DNA of 64,000 bases from contig CAVUEP010000005.1 in the NCBI GenBank assembly GCA_963740395.1, forward strand, positions 1-64,000, given 5' to 3'. Positions 48,465 through 59,363 of the stretch are shown here, in pieces; position 1 is the stretch's first letter; each line of letters opens with the position of its first letter. The position numbers were made by a program, and so were the translations under genes. This DNA is from CADEEN01 sp963740395. GTDB taxonomy: Bacteria; Pseudomonadota; Gammaproteobacteria; Burkholderiales; Burkholderiaceae_C. Below the pieces are notes generated by a model. The model saw only the letters and a program-made list of their open reading frames with translations, did not search any database and was not told the DNA's origin.

Positions 48465-50526
48465 CGGGCTCCAGAAGTTGCAGGTCAGGCGGGCTTGGCA
48501 ATTCCTTGCGCAGGAACTGCAAGGTCAGCGTCGCGAGCCACGAGCCCGATGCCGAGGCTGGTCGGACACCGTGCTGGGGTAGACCAGCGCGAAGCCGGCC
48601 ATGATCAGCATCCAGCGCTCGATCAGCGTTGGTCTTCTTGCAGCGCCCAGCCCTGGAAGCCGCGCGGCCAGCGCGGCGATGCCGACCGCGGCGGTGAACG
48701 TGACCTCGGCGATCGAGCCACCAGTTGGCCGTGGCCAGCGCCTTGGTCGAGCCCATCAGCAGCAGGCCCAGGCCGCTCGGGTCGAGCACGAACATGAAGG
48801 GCACCAGGAAGGCCGGCACGGTGTACTTCCAGCATTGCAGCGTGGTCTTGTACGGGTCGCCGCCGGTGATGGCCGCCGCCGCGAACGGCGACAGCGCGGT
48901 CGGCGGCGAGACCTCGGACAGCACGGCGTAATAGAAGATGAACATGTGCGCGGCGAAGTCGGGCACGCCGAGCTTGATCAGCGCCGGCGCGGCGATCACC
49001 GCGCAGATGATGTACGAGGCCGTCACCGGCACCGCCAGGCCGACGATCCACACCACCAGCGCGGTGTAGATGGCGGTCAGCAGCAGCGAGCCGCCGGCGT
49101 AGTCGATCACGATGGTGCTGAACTTCAGCCCCAGGCCGGTCAGCGTGACCACGCCGACGATGATGCCGGCGCCGGCGCAGGTGGCCGCGACGTTGAGCAC
49201 GCCGATCGAGCCGCCTTCCATCGCCTTGACGAAAGGCGACTGGAAGATGTGCTTGACCATCGAGCCCTTGCCCCGGAACAGGTCGTAGGAAAACAGCGCC
49301 GTGTCGCGGCGCAGGAAGCTGGTGACGAAGGACACCACCGTGGCCCAGAACACCGACAGCACCGGCGAGAAGCCCCACAGCATGAAGACGACGATCGAGA
49401 TCAGCGACAGGAAGTGGAACCAGTAGTTGCGCGTCAGGTTCCACACCGAATCGACCTTGTCGATCGCGGTCTTGCCCATGCCGTACTTGCGCGCGTCGAT
49501 CTCGACCATCAGGAACAGCGCGAGGTAGAACAGCATCGTCGGGATCACCGCCATCAGCAGCACGTCGAGGTACGAGATCTTCAGGAACTCGGCGATCAGG
49601 AAGGCCGCCGCGCCCAGCACCGGCGGCGAGATGATCGCGCCCAGCCCGCCCGCGGCGAGCAGGCCGCCGGCGGCGTTCTTCTCGTAGCCGACCTTGGCCA
49701 GCATCGGGTAGGCCACCGCGCCCAGCGTGACCGTGGTCGCCACGCCCGAGCCCGACGGCCCGCCGAGCAGGAACGAGGCCAGCACCACCGTGCGGCCGGC
49801 GCCGGTGGGCTTGCCGCCCATCGCCGCGAACGAGAAGTCGATGTAGAACTTGCCGGCGCCCGAATACTGCAGGAAGGCGCCGAAGATCGTGAACAGGATG
49901 ATCAGCGACGACGACACGTCGACGGCCACGCCGTAGATGCCTTCGAGCGTCATGTACATCACGCCCGACCAGGCGGCCGAGCTCGTAGCCCTTGTGCGTC
50001 CAGGGCTGCGGGCAGGTAGGGGCCGAACAGCGCGTAGGCGATGAAGCACGAGGTGATGACCGGCATGATCCAGCCGTTGGTGCGGCGCATCGCCTCGAGC
50101 ACCAGCACGATCAGCGCGATGCCGAAGACGATGTCCCAGGCGTTGGGCGAGGTGTTGCGGTCGGTGAAGTCGTCGCCGCCCTGGATCAGGTAGACGACGA
50201 CGGCGATCGACAGCGCCGCGGCCAGCCAGTCCCACCACATGATGCGGTGGCGAAAGCGCGGCGCCACCGGGAACACCAGGAAGCACAGGAACAGCACGAA
50301 GCCGACGTGGATCGGCCGCAGCGTCTGCGTCGGCACGATGCCGTAGGCGGTGTAGAGGTGGAACACCGACATCGCCGAAGGCCACGGCGATGACGAAGAT
50401 GCCGAGCCAGCCGGTGAGCTTGTTGGCCGCACCTTCTTCGTCCTCGATGAACTCTTCGGCCTTGTGGAGCGCTTCGTCGCTGACGACGACGTCGGGCGTG
50501 TCTTCGGGCAGGGCGGCTTGGCTCAT
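48450..50526 (-). CDS. TAXI-type TRAP transporter fused permease (frame errors)
   Basis: The fused permease starts MSQAALPEDTPDVVVSDEALHKAEEF and has about 15 or more hydrophobic helices. Landmarks are NGWIMPVITSCFIAYALFGPYLP, the DctM-type core GGPSGSGVATTVTLGAVAYPMLAKVGY, GGLLAAGGLGAIISPPVLGAAAFLIAEF and VSPPTALSPFAAAAITGGDPYKTTLQCWKYT. Frame changes near 50381 (Gly), 50018 (Pro), 49978 (Leu) and beyond 48720 fit doubled third bases. The end overlaps the DapA-like gene, and the stop depends on one T/C site there; without correction the frame runs to 48424. Length about 690 residues. Confidence 0.82.
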
Positions 50527-50606
50527 GCGGCGTGGGCCCCGTGGCGGTGGCGCGTTCGAAAAAAACGCCGCCCCGGCGTGATCGGGCGGGGCGGTGCTGG
50601 GTCGGC

Positions 50607-51560
50607 TCAGTTGAGCTTGACGCCCTTTTCGGCGAAGTACTTCACCGCGCCCGGATGGAACGGGATCGGCGAGGCCGCGGCCTTCTGGTTCTCGAGCTTG
50701 AAGTTGGCCGCTTCCTTGTGCACGGCGATCAGGTCGTCGCGCTTGTCGAAGATGGTCTTGACGATGTTGTAGGCGGTCTTGTCGTCCATGTTCTCGTGCG
50801 GCGACCAGGATGTTCATCACCGTGGCCTGCTTGTTGTCGGCGTCCATGCCGCGGTAGGTGGCCTTGGGGATCACGTCCTCGACGTACAGGTTGCCGTACT
50901 TCTTGTTCATCGCCGGCACCAGCGTCGGCATGGTCGATCATCTTGATCTTGTTGCCGGGCGTGTTGGCCAGGTCGGTCACGCCGGCGGTCGGCAGGCCGC
51001 CGACCCAGAAGAAGGCGTCGATCTTGCCGTCCTTGATCGCGTTGACCGACTCGGCCACGCCCAGGCGCTCGCGCTTCACGTCCTTGTCCTTGTCCAGGCC
51101 GGCGGCCTCGATCACGCGAAAGGCCATCACTTCGGTGGCGCTGCCCGGCGAGCCGGTCGAGACGCGCTTGCCCTTCAGGTCGGTCATCTTGTTGATGCCG
51201 CGGCCCTCGACCGTCACCACGTGCATGCGGTTCGGGTACAGGATCATCAGCGTGCTTCAGCGGCACCTTGTTGCCCTTGAACTTGTCTTCGCCGCGGTAG
51301 GCGTCCTGGCTGGCGTCGGCCATCGTGAAGCGCGATGTAGGGCTTGCCGGTGCCGATGAGCTTGAGGTTGTCGACCGAGCCGCCGGTGACTTCGGCGGTG
51401 GCCTGCATGCCGGGCACATGCTTGGACAGCACGGCGGCGATGCCGCCGCCCATCGGGTAGTACACGCCGCCGGTGCCGCCGGTGGCGATGGAGATGTTCT
51501 GCGCGTTCGCGCCCAGCGCCAGCGCAACGCCGGCCAGGAACAGGTGATGGTCCGCTTCAT
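50607..51560 (-). CDS. TAXI family TRAP transporter solute-binding protein (frame errors)
   Basis: Starts at ATG 51560. After a missing third base in a Thr codon it reads LFLAGVALALGANAQ, a signal peptide, then NISIATGGTGGVYYPMGGGIAAVLSKHVPGMQATAEVTGGSVDNLKLI, the TAXI signature. Later segments include ILYPNRMHVVTVEGRGINKMTDLKGKRVSTGSPGSATEVMAF and the end AYNIVKTIFDKRDDLIAVH...YFAEKGVKLN. Changes near 51335 (Ala) and 51252 (Leu) fit doubled third bases. It binds the substrate for the downstream fused permease; glutamate and other carboxylates are known ligands. Divergent from the dehydratase gene. Confidence 0.83.
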
Positions 51561-51673
51561 GGTCTCTCCTCTTTGAACAACGGTTGCGTCGCAAAACAAC
51601 GCAAGGGGTCTTTCATTCTTGCATGCCCGGGACGGGGCGTCGCTACGCAGTTTCCACCACACTGAGATCAATA

Positions 51674-51686
51674 ATTGCTGCGCAAT
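51674..51686. promoter_or_regulatory. Inverted repeat in the divergent TAXI/dehydratase intergenic region
   Basis: ATTGC-TGC-GCAAT, five of five bases with a 3-nt spacer, lies in the most AT-rich part of the 156-bp gap between the divergent TAXI operon and the dehydratase gene. It could be an operator for a regulator of the catabolic locus, which is not encoded in the window. I could not confirm clear -35/-10 boxes. Confidence 0.3.
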
Positions 51687-51716
51687 GACGCCCTCAATCC
51701 ACACCGAATCCGCCCG

Positions 51717-53485
51717 ATGACCAAGCCGCCAGCCAGCCCAGCCACCCCACCCGCCCCGAACGCCGCCACCGGCATGCACAAGGGCCTGACCAGCTACGGC
51801 GACAGCGGCTTCTCGCTGTTCCTGCGCAAGGCCTTCATCAAGGGCGCGGGCTACACCGACGCGCGCGCTGGACCGCCCGGTGATCGGCATCACCAACACC
51901 GGCAGCGCCTACAACCCCTGCCACGGCAACGCGCCGCAGCTGCTCGAGGCGGTCAAGCGCGGCGTCATGCTGGCCGGCGGGCTGCCGATGGACTTCCCGA
52001 CGATCTCGCTGCACGAGAGCTTCGCCGCGCCGACCAGCATGTACCTGCGCAACCTGATGTCGATGGACACCGAGGAGATGATCCGCGCCCAGCCGATGGA
52101 CGCGGTGGTGCTGATCGGCGGCTGCGACAAGACCGTGCCGGCGCAGCTGATGGGCGCGGCCTCGGCCGGCATGCCGGCGATCCAGCTGATCACCGGCTCG
52201 ATGCTGACCGGCTCGCACCGCGGCGAGCGCGTCGGCGCCTGCACCGACTGCCGCCGCTACTGGGCGCGGTTTCGCGCGCAGGAGATCGACGCCGAGGAGA
52301 TCGCCGACGTCAACAACCAGCTGGTCGCCAGCGTCGGCACCTGCTCGGTGATGGGCACGGCCAGCACCATGGCCTGCATCGCCGAGGCGCTGGGCATGAC
52401 GCGTGCCCGGCGGCGCCAGCCCGCCGGCCGTGACCGCCGACCGCATGCGCATCGCCGAGACTGACCGGCGCGCAGGCGGTGCAGATCGCGCGCCAGCGCC
52501 TGACCATCGACAAGATCCTGACCGCCAAGGCCTTCGAGAACGCGATGCGCGTGCTGCTGGCCATCGGCGGCTCGACCAACGGCATCGTCCACCTGACGGC
52601 GATCGCCGGGCGCATGGGCTTCGAGATCGACCTGGACGCGCTCGACCGCATGGGCCGCGAGACGCCGGTGCTGCTCGACCTGAAGCCCAGCGGCGAGCAC
52701 TACATGGAGGACTTCCACCACGCCGGCGGCATGGCCACGCTGCTGCGCGAACTGAAGCCGCTGCTGCACCTGGACGCGCTGACCGTCACCGGCCGCACGC
52801 TGGGCGAGGAGATCGACGCCGCCGGCCCCGGCTTCGCGCAGGACGTGGTGCGGCCGCTGTCCAACCCGATCTATCCGCAGGGCGGCATCGCGGTGCTGCG
52901 CGGCAACCTGGCGCCGGGCGGCGCGCATCATCAAGCAGTCGGCGGCCGACGCCGGCGCTGATGGAGCACGAAGGCCGCGCGGTGGTGTTCGAGAACGCCG
53001 CCGACCTGGCCGCGCGCATCGACGACCCGGACGCTCGACGTCAACGCCGACGACATCCTGGTGCTCAAGCGCATCGGCCCCAAGGGCGCGCCCGGCATGC
53101 CCGAGGCCGGCTACCTGCCGATCCCGCTGAAGCTGGCGCGCGCCGGCGTCAAGGACATGGTGCGCATCACCGACGGCCGCATGAGCGGCACCGCGTTCGG
53201 CACCATCGTGCTGCACGTGACGCCCGAAGCCGCGGTCGGCGGGCCGCTGGCCTAGGTGCAGCAACGGCGACCGCATCCGCCTGAGCGTGGCGCGGCGCGA
53301 GCTGACGCTGCTGGTGTCGGCCGAAGAACTGGCCGCGCGCGCCGCGCGCGCAACCCGGTGATCGAGCCCACGCGCCGAGCGCGGCTACCGCAAGCTGTTC
53401 CTGCAGACCGGTGACGCAGGCCGACCAGGGCGTGGACTTCGACTTCCTGATGCCCGCGCAGCTCTCCCGACGCATCCCTGATTAG
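51717..53485 (+). CDS. IlvD/Edd family dehydratase, sugar-acid type (frame errors)
   Basis: The conserved Fe-S cysteines are visible: ITNTGSAYNPCHGNAPQ, VLIGGCDKTVPAQLMGAASAG and ASVGTCSVMGTASTMACIAEAL. GVKDMVRITDGRMSGTAFGTIVLHVTPEAA near the C-terminus is the dehydratase substrate site. About ten doubled third bases occur (for example Arg CGC-G, Thr ACG-C, Glu GAG-A, Gly GGC-G); a region near 53254 reads as ordinary Leu-Val only if one Leu and one Arg/Ser site are doubled. Corrected length about 585 residues. It resembles sugar-acid dehydratases more than valine-pathway IlvD by motif ITNTGSAYNPCHG. The stop overlaps the opposite-strand dioxygenase stop. Confidence 0.82.
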
Positions 53486-54520
53486 GCGTCGGCAATGGGA
53501 ACCACGCCGCCGCGTGCGCCGGGCACCACGCTGCCGTAGCGCTGCGCGAGACCGGCGGCAACGGCGCGCGCGTCGGCCGGCGCCAGCCACAGGCGCAGCA
53601 GGTGGCGGCGCAGCTCGGGCTCGGGCGCAGTCGGCGAAGGCGGTGCGGTCGTGCAGCAGGGTGTGGTTGTGCACGAACTGCATGTCGCCGGGCTGCCAGC
53701 GCGCATCAGGAAGTGCAGCGCCGGGTCGTTGGCCAGGGCGTCGAACAGGTCGAGCGCCTGCGACCTGCGCCGCGCGTCAGCCGCGGCGCGTCGGCAAAGC
53801 GTTGCGCCGAGTCGATGTACTGGCGCTGGTAGATCACCGACATGCGCGCCGGCGTGCCAGTTGAAGACCGGGATCTCGAAATACGGCTTGGCAGCCGGGC
53901 GGCACCTCGCCGCGCCGGTCGGTGGCCACCGGCTCGCAGCAGCCGCGCGCGCCAGGTCGGGCCGGCGCCGGCGCATCTCGTTCTACAGCGTGTTCGACGA
54001 CACCAGCGCCGACTCGCCGCCCGCGCGCGCCGCCTGCAGGCACAGCAGGCCGACGATGTCGCAGCTGTCGGTGTGGAAGGTCTGGCGCTCGGCGGTCTGG
54101 TAGATGCGCACGCCGCGGGTCGCTCGACGCGCAGGCCGAGGTCGCGCACATGGCCGAGCACGATGGCCCTGGGCGTTCTGCGGCAGCGCGCGGCCCAGGT
54201 GCGTGCCCAGGCCGATGAAGGCCGTGCTCGCTCAGGCGCCGCGGCCAGCGCGGCACCGGCAGGCCGCGCAGCAGCACGAAGCCGCGGCCGCGCAAGACCT
54301 CGGCGCGGATGCGCGCCAGCCGCGGCGCCAGCAGCGGCAGCGGGACCGCGGCGCGTCGGCGCCGGCGTCGCGCGTCGTGGGCCCATGCGGTCGCCGCGGT
54401 CTCGAGCTCGGCGACTTCGGCGTCCGTGAAGTGCTCGAGCCAGTCGTCGCGTGCCGCCATGGCGGGGCCGAACCAGGCCGCGGGGCCCTGCAGTTCGGGC
54501 GGCAGATCGGCGTCGGTCAT
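53482..54520 (-). CDS. TauD/TfdA family dioxygenase (frame errors)
   Basis: The start MTDADLPPELQGPAAWFGPAMAARDDW is followed, in other frames, by FHTDSCDIVGLLCLQAA (Fe ligands His and Asp), PYFEIPVFNWHAG, MSVIYQRQYIDSAQRFADAPRLT and HNHTLLHDRTAFAD (distal His), then ELRRHLLRLWLAP (2-oxoglutarate Arg). This is a trimethyllysine/butyrobetaine-like TauD branch. The corrected protein is about 345 residues. Breaks in this gene lie near 53640-54350; I did not resolve each one, but all segments are present in order. The substrate is likely a compound of the same locus. Confidence 0.75.
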
Positions 54521-54584
54521 GGCGCGGACTGTAGATGGTCGCCGCAGGGTGTTTTCGCCACGGTTCAAGCCGCCAGCGCGGGCT

Positions 54585-55533
54585 CAGTCGACGAACCGCC
54601 CCAGGCGCACGGCGGTGCTGCCGACGTCGCAGGCGGCGCGAGGGCATGATCAGCACGCAGTGGTCGTACGGCGTTCGCAGCTCGCGTTCGCCGTCGCGCG
54701 CCAGCAGGGTGCCGGCCGCGGGCAGCACCTCCATGCCGACGAAGGGCTCGACGAAGGCGAACTGCTCGCTCTGCACCGTGACGGCGTCGGTGATCACGAT
54801 CACCTTCTGCGGCGCCGGCGCAGTCGGCGTCAGGGTGCGCGCCAGCCAGGCCGGATCGACCAGCGCGAAATGCTGCAGGAACCGCAGCGCCATCTCGTCG
54901 GACACGGCGCGGCTCGAGCGCGGCCCAATGCTGTCCGCACTCGATCAGCAGGGCGTTCTTCGGGCTCGCTTCGTCGGCGAAGCGCGGCGTAGTCGCGCAT
55001 GCGCCGGCCGGCGGCATGGCCCTCGTCGGCCACCACGTAGGCCGGGTAGCCGATCGCGCGTGCCAGGGCCTGGCCCTTGGCCGTCGGCCCGCACAGCACC
55101 AGCGGCTCGGTCGGGTGCTGCATCGAGTGCAGGTCCAGCAGGTAGTCGACCTGGTCCAGCGATCGGTCGCAGTTCGCGTGCGCGGCTCGAGCTCGATGCT
55201 CTGGGCGCTGCCGTCGAGCTTGGCCGCGTCCCAGACGCGGTTGAAGTCTTCGTCGACCTTGCGCGACTCGTTCGGCGCGCCGGCGTCGAAGCGCTGAAAG
55301 GCCGCGACGTTGGCGAACGCCAGGGTCAGGGTGCCGCGCGTCGGGCGCACCCGTTCGCGCAGCAGGAAGTCCAGCGTCAGGGCGCCGCAGAGCTCGTTGC
55401 CGTGGACGACGGCCGAGATCATCACGTGCGGGCCCGGCTTCTCGGCCTTGAAGCTGTGCACGAAGTCGATGCCGGTGTTGCCCTCTCGGTAGGCGGTGAT
55501 GTCGGGGGCGGTGAGTTCGATGTCGGTCGTCAT
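54585..55533 (-). CDS. Succinylglutamate desuccinylase/aspartoacylase (AstE/AspA)-like zinc hydrolase (frame errors)
   Basis: From ATG 55533 the protein reads GPHVMISAVVHGNELCGALTLDFLL, with the zinc-binding His and Glu (HGNE), then LAFANVAAFQRFDAG and RKVDEDFNRVWDAAKL. The next frame carries DQVDYLLDLHSMQHPTEPLVLCGP (third zinc ligand His) and PAYVVADEGHAAG. The end is CDVGSTAVRLGRFVD. Corrected length about 315 residues. It removes an N-acyl group from an amino acid. It lies 65 bp from the second dioxygenase on the same strand and is likely part of the locus. Confidence 0.78.
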
Positions 55534-55783
55534 GAGGTGCCGAGGGAAGGGGTGGCGATAGGTAGCCCGAGGCGCCGCGCATGATCGGCTGCGGCTGTGC
55601 GTCGAGTGTCGTGCACGGTGCCAGCGCCTGCGGACCGGTTGCGCCAAGGCCTGCGGTTGATGATCACGGGGCAAGGTCCGAGCAGGCGCAGGGCCACCGT
55701 AAGCGTGCGCAAGACTTGCATGCGCCGCAGCTTACCCGCGCCCCGCTGTGACACACTCGCGCGCTTCTTTTCCAGCCTGAGCC

Positions 55784-58158
55784 GTGCCTGCCTTGTCGTC
55801 CCTCGAAGAAACCCAGATCGTTGCCCAACTCGCGGCCGAACTCGCCGCCCGGCCGTCGCAGGTGCAAGCCGCCGTGGCCCTGCTCGATGGCGGCGCCACC
55901 GTGCCGTTCATCGCGCGCTACCGCAAGGAGGCCACCGACGGCCTCGATGACGTCCAGCTGCGCGAACTCGAGACGCGCCTGGCCTACCTGCGCGAACTCG
56001 CCGAGCGCCGCGCCGCCGTGCTCAGGAGCATCGAGGAGCAGGGCAAGCTGACGCCGGCGCTGCAGGCTGCGCATCGCTGCCGCAGCGACCAAGCAGGAAC
56101 TCGAAGACCTGTACGCGCCGTACAAGGTCAAGCGCCGCACCAAGGGCGCGATCGCGCGCGAGGCGGGGCTGGAGCCGCTGGCCGACCGACTGTTCGCCGA
56201 CCCGGCGCTGGATCCGGCGGCGCAAGCCGCGGCGTTCGTCAATGCCGAGGCCGGATTCGCCGACGCGCACGCGGTGCTCGACGGCGTGCGCGACCTGCTC
56301 GCCGAGCGCTGGGCCGAGGACGCGGCGCTGGTGCGGCAGCCTGCGCGAATGGCTGTGGGCCGAGGGCCTGTTCGCGTCCAGGCTGGCGTCGGCCCATGTG
56401 GGCAAGGACGACCATAGCGCCGAGGTGGCGCAAGTTCCGCGACTACTTCGACTACGCCGAGCCGATCGCGCGCGTGCCCTCGCACCGCGCGCTGGCGGTG
56501 TTCCGCGGCCGCTCGCTCGAAGTGCTCGACGCGCGCCTGGCGCTCGACGAAGAAGTCGTCGTCGGCCAACCCGGGCTGGCCGAGGGCCGCATCGCGCGCC
56601 ACCTGGGCTGGCGCCACTCAGGCGCGCGCCGGCGACGAGCTGATGCGCAAGTGCGTGGCCTGGACCTGGAAGGTCAAGCTCTCGCTGAGCCTGGAGCGCG
56701 ACCTGTTTGCGCGCCTGCGCGAGCAGGCCGAGGCCGTCGCCATCAAGGTCTTCGCCGACAACCTGCGCGACCTGCTGCTGGCCGCGCCGGCCGGCAAGCG
56801 CGTCGTGATGGGGCTGGACCCCGGCATCCGCACGGGGGTCAAGGTCGCGGTGGTCAGCGACACCGGCCGCGTCGAAGCCACGGCCACGGTCTACCCGCAC
56901 GAGCCGCGGCGCGACTGGGACGGCGCGCTGCAACAGTTGGCGCAGCTCGTCGCGCGCCACGGCGTGAATCTGATCGCCATCGGCAACGGCACCGCCAGCC
57001 GCGAGACCGACAAGCTGGCCGGCGAAGTGATGGCGCTGGTGGCCAAGCAGGCATCGAAGCCGGCGATGCAGAAGCTCGTCGTCAGCGAGGCGGGGGCTTC
57101 GGTGTACTCGGCCAGCGAGGTGGCGAGCCAGGAGTTGCCCGAACTCGACGTCAGCCTGCGCGGCGCGGTGAGCATCGCGCGGCGCGTGCAGGACCCGCTG
57201 GCCGAGCTGGTGAAGATCGACCCCAAGAGCATCGGCGTCGGCCAGTACCAGCATGACCTGAACCAGAACGGCCTGGCGCGCAGCCTGGATGCCGTGGTCG
57301 AGGACTGCGTCAACGCGCGTCGGCGTCGACCTCAACACCGCCTCGCCGCCGCTGCTGGCGCGGGTGTCGGGGCTGTCGGCGACGGTGGCCGGCGCGATCG
57401 TGCGCTGGCGCGACGCCCACGGTGCGTTTCGCAATCGCCAGCAGTTGCTCGAGGTGGCGGGGCTGGGCGCCAAGACCTTCGAGCAGTCGGCGGGTTTCCT
57501 GCGCATCCGCGATGGCGACAACCCGCTCGACGCCTCGGGCGTGCACCCCGAGACCTATCCGCTGGTGGCCAGGTTCGTCGACGCCAGCCGCAAGCCGCTG
57601 ACGGAATTGATCGGCCGCAGCGATGTCCTGCGCAGCCTCAAGCCCGAGTCCTTTGCCGACGAGCTTTTCGGCGCCATCACGGTCAAGGACGTTCTGGGCG
57701 AACTCGACAAGCCCGGCCGCGACCCGCGCCCCGACTTCAAGGTCGCCAAGCTGGCTGAGGGCGTCGAGGACATCAAGGACCTGAAGGTCGGCATGCTGCT
57801 CGAAGGCACGGTCAGCAACGTGGCGCAGTTCGGTGCCTTTGTCGACCTCGGCGTGCACCAGGACGGCCTGGTGCATGTGAGCCAGCTGGCGAACAAATTC
57901 GTGCGCGACGCGCGCGAGGTGGTCAAGACCGGCGACATCGTCAAGGTGCGCGTGGTCGAAGTCGACCTGGCGCGCCAGCGCATTGCGCTGACGATGAAGC
58001 TCGACGCGCCGCCGCCGCGGCCCGGCGAGCGCGACGGTGATGCCGCGTTTCGTCCGGCCCAGCGCAACGTGCGCCCGCGCGATCGCAACGCCGGTGCGCA
58101 GCCGGCAGGCTCAGGCGCGATGGCCGCGGCGTTCGCGAAGCTACCCAAGCCGCGCTGA
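55784..58158 (+). CDS. tex: Tex-family RNA-binding transcription accessory protein (YhgF-like; five doubled bases)
   Basis: Start GTG 55784 gives PALSSLEETQIVAQLAAELAARPSQVQAA, then DGGATVPFIARYRKEATDGLDD (N-terminal Tex helices), RVVMGLDPGIRTGVKVAVV (YqgF-like RNase H fold), two HhH motifs and an S1 domain (KVGMLLEGTVSNVAQFGAFVDLGVHQDGLVHVSQLANKFV, about 655-720). Frame breaks near 56078 (Ala), 56336 (Arg), 56430 (Ala), 56617 (Ser) and 57317 (Ala) are doubled third bases; correction gives 789 residues, the family length. Tex binds nucleic acid and affects transcription. It is highly conserved, so this is a strong test case for the artefact model. Confidence 0.9.
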
Positions 58159-58180
58159 ACGGTCGGGTCGAGCGGCATCG

Positions 58181-59281
58181 CTACGGCGCGCCGTCGCCCA
58201 GCGCCTGGGCCAGCAGCTGGTGGAACTGGTGCACGCCGCGTTCATGTTGCGGTGAGTAGCGCCCGCCGCGGTACAGCCGCGAACTCAGGCCGCGCTGCAC
58301 CGATTCGACGGCGCACTCGTCCTCGGCCTCGACCTGGTCCAGCGCACCACCGGCGCCGCTTTCGAGCAGGTCGGGTCGGGCCACATAGGCGCGAAACGAT
58401 ACCCGGGTGGACGCGCGCGCCAACGGCTGCACCAGGTTGACCGACAGGCCCCAGGGGTAGAAGTTGAGCATCAGGTTGGGAAAAAGCCAGAAGTAGTACG
58501 CGGCCACCCGCTGCCCCTGCTCGGGTGAATCGGCGGGCAGGGCATCGAAGGCGGGTTCACCGTCGCGGGCCAGGGCCAGTTGCAGGTTGCCGTGCGGGTG
58601 CAATTCGTAGCGGTAGGCCTGCCAGTCGATTGCGGTGGCCAGGCCGGGGTGCAGGAACGGGATGTGCAGGCCCTCGAGGTAGTTCTCGACATACAGGGCC
58701 CAATGGGCAGCGATCGTGAAGTCGCGGTCGCGCGTCGGGTCGTGCTCGAAACGCTCGCCGGCCCACCAGGGCACGCGCGCCAGCACCGGGGCCACCCAGG
58801 CGTCGAAAGGCACCGCCGGCGCGAGCGCGGCAAAGCCGTGCCCGGCCGCCGCGCCGAATGGCAGGTTGGGCAGGTGGTCGGCCGGGCCGGGGAAGTCCTG
58901 CGCGCCTTCGAAACCGGGCATGAAGGTCATGCGTCCGTCCAGATCGAAGCGCCGCGAGTGGTAGGGGCAACGGATCTGCGCCTTGCGGCAGGGCGCGTCG
59001 ACCAGCAGGTGGCCGCGATGCGTGCAGACGTTGGACAGGCAGCGCAGGCTGCCCTCGTTGTCGCGCGCGAGCAGCAGCGGCTCGTCGAGCAGCCCGGGCA
59101 GCAGCGTGCGCGGTGCCAGCGAGCCGGGCAGCGTCACGTCGGCGAGGTCGCCGAGCCATTGCCAGCTGCGACCGAACACGCGCTCGCGCGCCGCGGCGAA
59201 CACCGCGTCGTCGAGGTAGAAGCGCGCATCGATCGTTCGCGCACGGGTCACGTCGCCATCGACGCTGAAATGTGGGGGCAT
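58181..59281 (-). CDS. Rieske [2Fe-2S] aromatic ring-hydroxylating-type oxygenase alpha subunit
   Basis: The 366-residue protein has the Rieske cluster motif CTHRGHLLVDAPC...IRCPYHSRRF (two Cys and two His, about 85-115) and a mononuclear iron site in VENYLEGLHIPFLHPGL (Glu/His/His region, about 195-215). CPYHSRRF departs slightly from the usual CPYHGWRF. The C-terminal catalytic domain has FWLFPNLMLNFYPWGLSVNLVQPL. The frame is intact. A separate ferredoxin or reductase is not visible nearby. The substrate (aromatic, quaternary amine or carnitine-type) cannot be fixed. The gene is convergent with tex. Confidence 0.88.
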   Translation of the reverse strand: MPPHFSVDGDVTRARTIDARFYLDDAVFAAARERVFGRSWQWLGDLADVTLPGSLAPRTLLPGLLDEPLLLARDNEGSLRCLSNVCTHRGHLLVDAPCRKAQIRCPYHSRRFDLDGRMTFMPGFEGAQDFPGPADHLPNLPFGAAAGHGFAALAPAVPFDAWVAPVLARVPWWAGERFEHDPTRDRDFTIAAHWALYVENYLEGLHIPFLHPGLATAIDWQAYRYELHPHGNLQLALARDGEPAFDALPADSPEQGQRVAAYYFWLFPNLMLNFYPWGLSVNLVQPLARASTRVSFRAYVARPDLLESGAGGALDQVEAEDECAVESVQRGLSSRLYRGGRYSPQHERGVHQFHQLLAQALGDGAP

Positions 59282-59363
59282 GGCTCAAGCTCCTGCGACG
59301 CAGTTTGCCAGCCTGCCCGCGCACTGGATTAGCATGCGTTTCCCATCGCTCTGGAGGCTGCAC

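Noticed and set aside
55534..55783. 74-residue minus-strand frame between the AstE-like gene and tex
   Set aside because: No recognisable motif or ribosome site and atypical composition; the gap probably holds the tex promoter. I cannot exclude a small gene.
24667..57317. Mass pseudogenisation or programmed frameshifting
   Set aside because: The same signature occurs in essential-type genes such as tex, at synonymous third bases, without slippery motifs or stimulatory structures. An allele-merging artefact fits better.
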